Part shown: positions 5,683 through 8,828 of the stretch, in pieces
Numbering within the stretch: position 1 is the stretch's first letter
How the letters are laid out: the number at the start of each line of letters is the position of its first letter
NCBI GenBank assembly: GCA_027858275.1
Contig: JAQIDA010000076.1
Location: 1-8,828 of the forward strand
Length of the DNA: 8,828 bases
DNA from: Candidatus Kapaibacterium sp.
GTDB taxonomy: Bacteria; Bacteroidota; Ignavibacteria; Kapaibacteriales; UBA2268
Reading direction: 5' to 3'
Translations under genes and position numbers: made by a program
The notes under the pieces: model-generated
What the model was told of the DNA's origin: nothing
Databases searched by the model: none
The model's input: only the letters and a program-made list of their open reading frames with translations

Positions 5683-6420
5683 GGGAGCTTCCTCCCTATT
5701 TTTATTATATACAGCGACAATATCAACGATTTCGTTGACTGTAAGTGCGTCATCGGCTAAATATTCGCCGATAGCTGTTCTTCTTAATGATTTCAGATAG
5801 CCGCCGCACTCAAGTTTCGCACCCAAATCTCTGGCCAAAGCACGAATATATGTCCCTTTGGAGCATTCAACTTCGAATTTAGCTACAGGGGCTATATATT
5901 CAATCAAACGGAAATCATCAATTTGAACAATTGAGGGCTTGATTTCCACTTCCTCATCTTTGCGAGCGTATTTGTAGAGGCGTTTGCCTTTTACTTTTTT
6001 TGCGGAAAAAATTGGCGGTATCTGTGATATTTCACCAATAAAATCTTTAGAAGCTTCGACGATCATTTCCTTAGTAATATGATCCGTCGGCTTGATGTTT
6101 TCTTCATCAAATTCGGAATCGTCTGATTTAGTCACAGCTCCGAGCTTGATTTCGGCTGAATATACTTTTTTCATCCCTTGAAATTCGTTGATTTTCTTTG
6201 TGGCTTTGCCGAAGCAGAGAATAAGAAGACCTGTAGCGAGAGGATCCAATGTGCCGGCGTGACCGACTTTTTTTACGCGAACTTGCCTGCGCAATTTAGC
6301 GACAACATCGAACGAAGTCCAATCAAGTTCTTTATCGACGAGGGCGGCTGCGCCTTCTTCAATTACGGCTTCTATCCACTCGGAATAGTTATCTGATAGT
6401 GTTTTGTTTAGGATTTTCAT
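5674..6420 (-). CDS. truB: tRNA pseudouridine(55) synthase TruB (248 aa)
   Basis: TruB converts U55 in the T-loop of elongator tRNAs to pseudouridine and also acts as a tRNA chaperone. The catalytic motif GHAGTLDPLATG lies at residues 53-64 with the nucleophile Asp59. Further family motifs are DWTSFDVV (33-40), the IPP..SAKKVKGKRLY segment (134-149) and CSKGTYIRALARDLG (186-200). The protein ends at residue 248, shorter than E. coli (314) or B. subtilis (about 309), and the C-terminal PUA domain is not evident; short TruBs of this kind occur in Bacteroidota-like lineages. About 25 residues precede the conserved domain with no obvious motif. The start codon overlaps the rbfA stop (ATGA), and no separate Shine-Dalgarno is visible, so translation probably depends on coupling to rbfA. 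Its stop lies inside an inverted repeat. Confidence 0.97.
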   Translation of the reverse strand: MKILNKTLSDNYSEWIEAVIEEGAAALVDKELDWTSFDVVAKLRRQVRVKKVGHAGTLDPLATGLLILCFGKATKKINEFQGMKKVYSAEIKLGAVTKSDDSEFDEENIKPTDHITKEMIVEASKDFIGEISQIPPIFSAKKVKGKRLYKYARKDEEVEIKPSIVQIDDFRLIEYIAPVAKFEVECSKGTYIRALARDLGAKLECGGYLKSLRRTAIGEYLADDALTVNEIVDIVAVYNKNREEAPED

Positions 6421-6815
6421 TTTTCGGGGAAGGCGGATTCGTCATAATCATCGTAATTTACTTTTACGTCTTTTTGATCTTTTCGCGAATCATCCAGCAA
6501 TTTTTGGATATGATCCATTTGATCCAATGTATCATCAAGAAAGAACTGAAGAGCCGGTGTATAACGCAAGCGGACATTTCTGCCGATATGCGAACGGAGT
6601 TGTCCTTTTCTCTTCTCAAGATATTCAAAGAATTCATCGGGGGATTTCTTCGATCCGAAAATACTTATATATACCTTAGCGAGATGAAGATCCGGGGTCA
6701 TTCTGACAGAAGTAACAGTCACTAAACCGGCTGAAAACTCTCGTGCTTTTTCATTCATCGGCTCAGCTATGATTTCTTTTATCAGGCCTGCTACTTTTTC
6801 TGTTCTGATAGACAT
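6417..6815 (-). CDS. rbfA: 30S ribosome-binding factor A (132 aa)
   Basis: RbfA is a small KH-fold protein that binds immature 30S subunits near the 16S 5' helix/neck and is needed for late maturation and cold adaptation. The family pattern is visible throughout: an N-terminal helix (RTEKVAGLIKEIIAEPM, 4-20), the beta strands VTVTSVRMTPDLHLAKVYISIFG (about 32-54), a helix ending in LRSHIGRNVRLRYTPALQFFLDDTLDQMDHIQKLL (73-107) and an acidic C-terminal tail. Length is typical (E. coli 133). The gene begins 1 nt after the infB stop (TAATATG) and overlaps truB by 4 nt, so it is embedded in an infB-rbfA-truB unit. Only a modest AGAAGAAC stretch inside the infB end could act as its ribosome binding site, favouring coupling. 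Confidence 0.96.
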   Translation of the reverse strand: MSIRTEKVAGLIKEIIAEPMNEKAREFSAGLVTVTSVRMTPDLHLAKVYISIFGSKKSPDEFFEYLEKRKGQLRSHIGRNVRLRYTPALQFFLDDTLDQMDHIQKLLDDSRKDQKDVKVNYDDYDESAFPEK

Positions 6816-6816
6816 A

Positions 6817-8828
6817 TTACAAAGTTCTTCTGATTTCGACTAATTTGTAACTTTCATGTATATCGCCTTCTTCAATTTTATTGAATCCGTCAAGCAATAC
6901 ACCGCATTCAAATCCTTTTTCAACTTCTTTGACATCGTCTTTTTCACGTTTCAATGAGTGGACTTTGCCGTTATAGACTTCCAAGCCGTCGCGCAACAAA
7001 CGCACCTTGGCGTTTCTTGATATCTTGCCGCTGAGGACATAACAACCCGCAATAGAACCAGTTTTACTTGTTTTGAACACTCTGCGAATTTCGACTGTTG
7101 ATACGATTTCTTCTTTCAATTCAGGAGTCAACAAGCCTTCGAGGGCGAGATGTATTTCGTTGATACAATCATATATGATACTGTATAAGCGAATCTCAAC
7201 CGCTTCGTTGTCCGCAAGCAGTCTTGCTTTTGGTGTAGGATTGATCTGGAAACCAATAATGACGGCTTTCGAGGCCATCGCTAATGTAACATCAGTTTCC
7301 GTGATAGGTCCGACACCTTTATGAATGATATTAACTTTTACTTCATCGGTTGACTGTTTCAGCAATGAATCGCTAAGTGCTTCTACTGAACCCGAAACGT
7401 CACCTTTGATAATCAGAGGCAATTCTTTGACACCACCGAGCTGTATTTGAGCTGATATATCATCGAGGGTAAGATGGTGGATTTGCCTAAATTCTTGTTC
7501 GCGTCTCAACTGATGGCGTTCATTGGCAAGAGTTCTTGCTTCTGTATCAGAATTAACTACAGCAAGAATATCACCGGCTTCAACAACACCGTCAAAACCA
7601 ACCGTAAACACAGGATTGGCGGGTCCGACTTTTTTAATTTTTTTGCCTGCGTCTGAGAACATCGCTCTGACCTTGCCGGCATGAATACCGGAAACAAAAG
7701 GATCGCCGATTTCAAGAGTTCCTTTCTCGACAATAATAGTAGCGACAGGACCGAATCCTTTGTCCATATGCGCTTCGATAACCGCACATCTGGCTTTTCT
7801 GTCAGGATTGGCTTTTAATTCAAGCATTTCCGCTTCAATCAATATTTTTTCTAATAATTGATCAACATTAGTACCTTTTTTCGCGGATATTTCAACACAC
7901 TGATATTTGCCGCCCCATTCTTCGATCAAAATATTCTGATCTGCCAGCTGCTGTTTAATTCTTTCAGGTCGAGCATCGGGTTTGTCAACTTTATTGATAG
8001 CAACTACTATCGGCACATTGGCTGCCAAAGAGTGACTGATAGCTTCAACCGTTTGTGGCATAACGCTGTCGTCAGCGGCAACAATCAATATAACTAAATC
8101 CGTTACTTGGGCTCCGCGAGCACGCATAGCCGTAAACGCTTCGTGACCGGGAGTATCGAGGAATGTAATTTTTTTGCCGTCGGTGACTTTGACGCTGTAC
8201 GCCGCGATATGCTGAGTGATCCCGCCGGCTTCACCCGCAACCACGTTTTCGTGGCGAATATAATCGAGCAAAGAAGTTTTACCATGATCAACGTGTCCCA
8301 TGACCGTGACAATAGGTGATCTTGTTTGCAATGAACTTTCGGGGTCTTCTTCGTCATCTATTTCTTGAATAGCTTTTGTATCAAGGAATTTTACTTCATA
8401 TTCATAATCATCGGCAATCAGAGTGATAGTATCTTTATCTAATCTCTGATTCAATGTTACCATCAACCCGAGTTCCATACATTTCAGGATAATCTCATTG
8501 GGATTAATATTCATCAAACTTGCCAAATCCGCCGTTGTAACGAATTCCGTCATTTCGATGATTTTGGCTTGTATCAGTTTTTCTTCTTGTACGATAGCAT
8601 CTTTTTCTTCGCGCTGAACTTTTCTTTTAAGTTTGTTCTTGTTTCTGCCGGAAGGCGCGTTAGTACCGCCCATTTTGGCTAAAGTATCTTTGATAGCCTT
8701 ATTGACATCCTCATCCTTGACCATTGCGCGAACATTAGACTTGCGTTTTTTCTTGTTGATTTTCTTGTAATCCGGTTTTGGCGGAGCGTCACGATAATTC
8801 TTTTTCCTGCCGGGAGCCGCGGTAGAGC
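6817..8828 (-). CDS. infB: Translation initiation factor IF-2, C-terminal 669 residues (N-terminus beyond window)
   Basis: IF-2 is the GTPase that brings initiator fMet-tRNA to the 30S subunit and promotes subunit joining. The frame continues past the ATG at 8724 for 34 more codons to the window edge, reading a Lys/Arg-rich linker (GRKKNYRDAPPKPDYKK). The true start is therefore off-window and the Met at 8724 is internal. Numbering from that Met: IF2_N-like domain at about 60-113; G domain with GHVDHGKT (143-150, P-loop), GGITQHI (167-173, switch I), DTPGH (190-194), NKVD (244-247) and SAK (280-282); then domain II, the alpha/beta domain III and the C-terminal fMet-tRNA-binding barrel, ending in VEIRRTL. 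All GTPase residues, including the His of DTPGH, are intact. The linker resembles that of Bacteroidota IF-2. The gene is the furthest upstream visible member of the cluster and ends 1 nt before rbfA. Confidence 0.98.
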   Translation of the reverse strand, partial: STAAPGRKKNYRDAPPKPDYKKINKKKRKSNVRAMVKDEDVNKAIKDTLAKMGGTNAPSGRNKNKLKRKVQREEKDAIVQEEKLIQAKIIEMTEFVTTADLASLMNINPNEIILKCMELGLMVTLNQRLDKDTITLIADDYEYEVKFLDTKAIQEIDDEEDPESSLQTRSPIVTVMGHVDHGKTSLLDYIRHENVVAGEAGGITQHIAAYSVKVTDGKKITFLDTPGHEAFTAMRARGAQVTDLVILIVAADDSVMPQTVEAISHSLAANVPIVVAINKVDKPDARPERIKQQLADQNILIEEWGGKYQCVEISAKKGTNVDQLLEKILIEAEMLELKANPDRKARCAVIEAHMDKGFGPVATIIVEKGTLEIGDPFVSGIHAGKVRAMFSDAGKKIKKVGPANPVFTVGFDGVVEAGDILAVVNSDTEARTLANERHQLRREQEFRQIHHLTLDDISAQIQLGGVKELPLIIKGDVSGSVEALSDSLLKQSTDEVKVNIIHKGVGPITETDVTLAMASKAVIIGFQINPTPKARLLADNEAVEIRLYSIIYDCINEIHLALEGLLTPELKEEIVSTVEIRRVFKTSKTGSIAGCYVLSGKISRNAKVRLLRDGLEVYNGKVHSLKREKDDVKEVEKGFECGVLLDGFNKIEEGDIHESYKLVEIRRTL

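Noticed and set aside
6399..6725. Plus-strand open frames opposite rbfA and the truB start
   Set aside because: They lie antisense to well-supported conserved genes, have hydrophobic low-information sequence and lack initiation signals.
8722..8724. Met at 8724 as the real start of IF-2
   Set aside because: The frame stays open for 34 codons upstream with a typical basic IF-2 linker, so the gene is cut by the window edge.
1..8828. CRISPR array, tRNA/rRNA, transposase, attachment site or defence/biosynthetic system
   Set aside because: I read both strands and saw no spaced repeats, tRNA-like cloverleaf, transposase motif or cluster of unknown genes; nearly all sequence is explained by conserved housekeeping genes.

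Overview
This window looks like a chromosomal housekeeping segment of a bacterium, probably from the Bacteroidota/Chlorobiota/Ignavibacteria/Kapabacteria (FCB) part of the tree. That placement is inference. It rests on the N-terminal linker and pre-G-domain style of the IF-2 protein, the short TruB without an obvious PUA domain, moderate-to-low GC and weak purine-rich ribosome binding sites. I could not test it by database search.

Layout. From the right edge leftwards, all on the minus strand, runs a compact translation/RNA-metabolism cluster: infB (5' end off the window) - rbfA - truB - ribF - rpsO - pnp. infB and rbfA are 1 nt apart and rbfA and truB overlap by 4 nt (ATGA), so these three are probably translationally coupled. 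Gaps then widen to 35 nt before ribF, 68 nt before rpsO and 131 nt before pnp. The truB/ribF junction holds a near-perfect 27-nt inverted repeat over the truB stop codon. The rpsO/pnp gap holds a good intrinsic terminator, which suggests that pnp is at least partly transcribed separately, as known for rpsO-pnp in E. coli.

Left of pnp a plus-strand gene for an AlkD-like DNA alkylation repair glycosylase converges on pnp, and the two share a bidirectional hairpin terminator. Left of that, diverging from the alkD-like gene, is the N-terminal part of a minus-strand membrane protein with a periplasmic PDZ region followed by several membrane helices. It runs off the left edge, so its output domain is unseen.

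Functionally, infB (initiation factor 2), rbfA (30S maturation), truB (tRNA psi55), rpsO (S15) and pnp (3'-5' RNA decay) serve translation and RNA turnover. ribF (FMN/FAD synthesis) is a common passenger of this cluster. The only genes outside this core are the repair gene and the PDZ membrane protein.

No mobile element, CRISPR array, tRNA or rRNA was seen, and nothing here looks like an undescribed multi-gene system. The points worth a second look are intergenic RNA structures, the RGG-like tail of PNPase and the truncated PDZ membrane protein.
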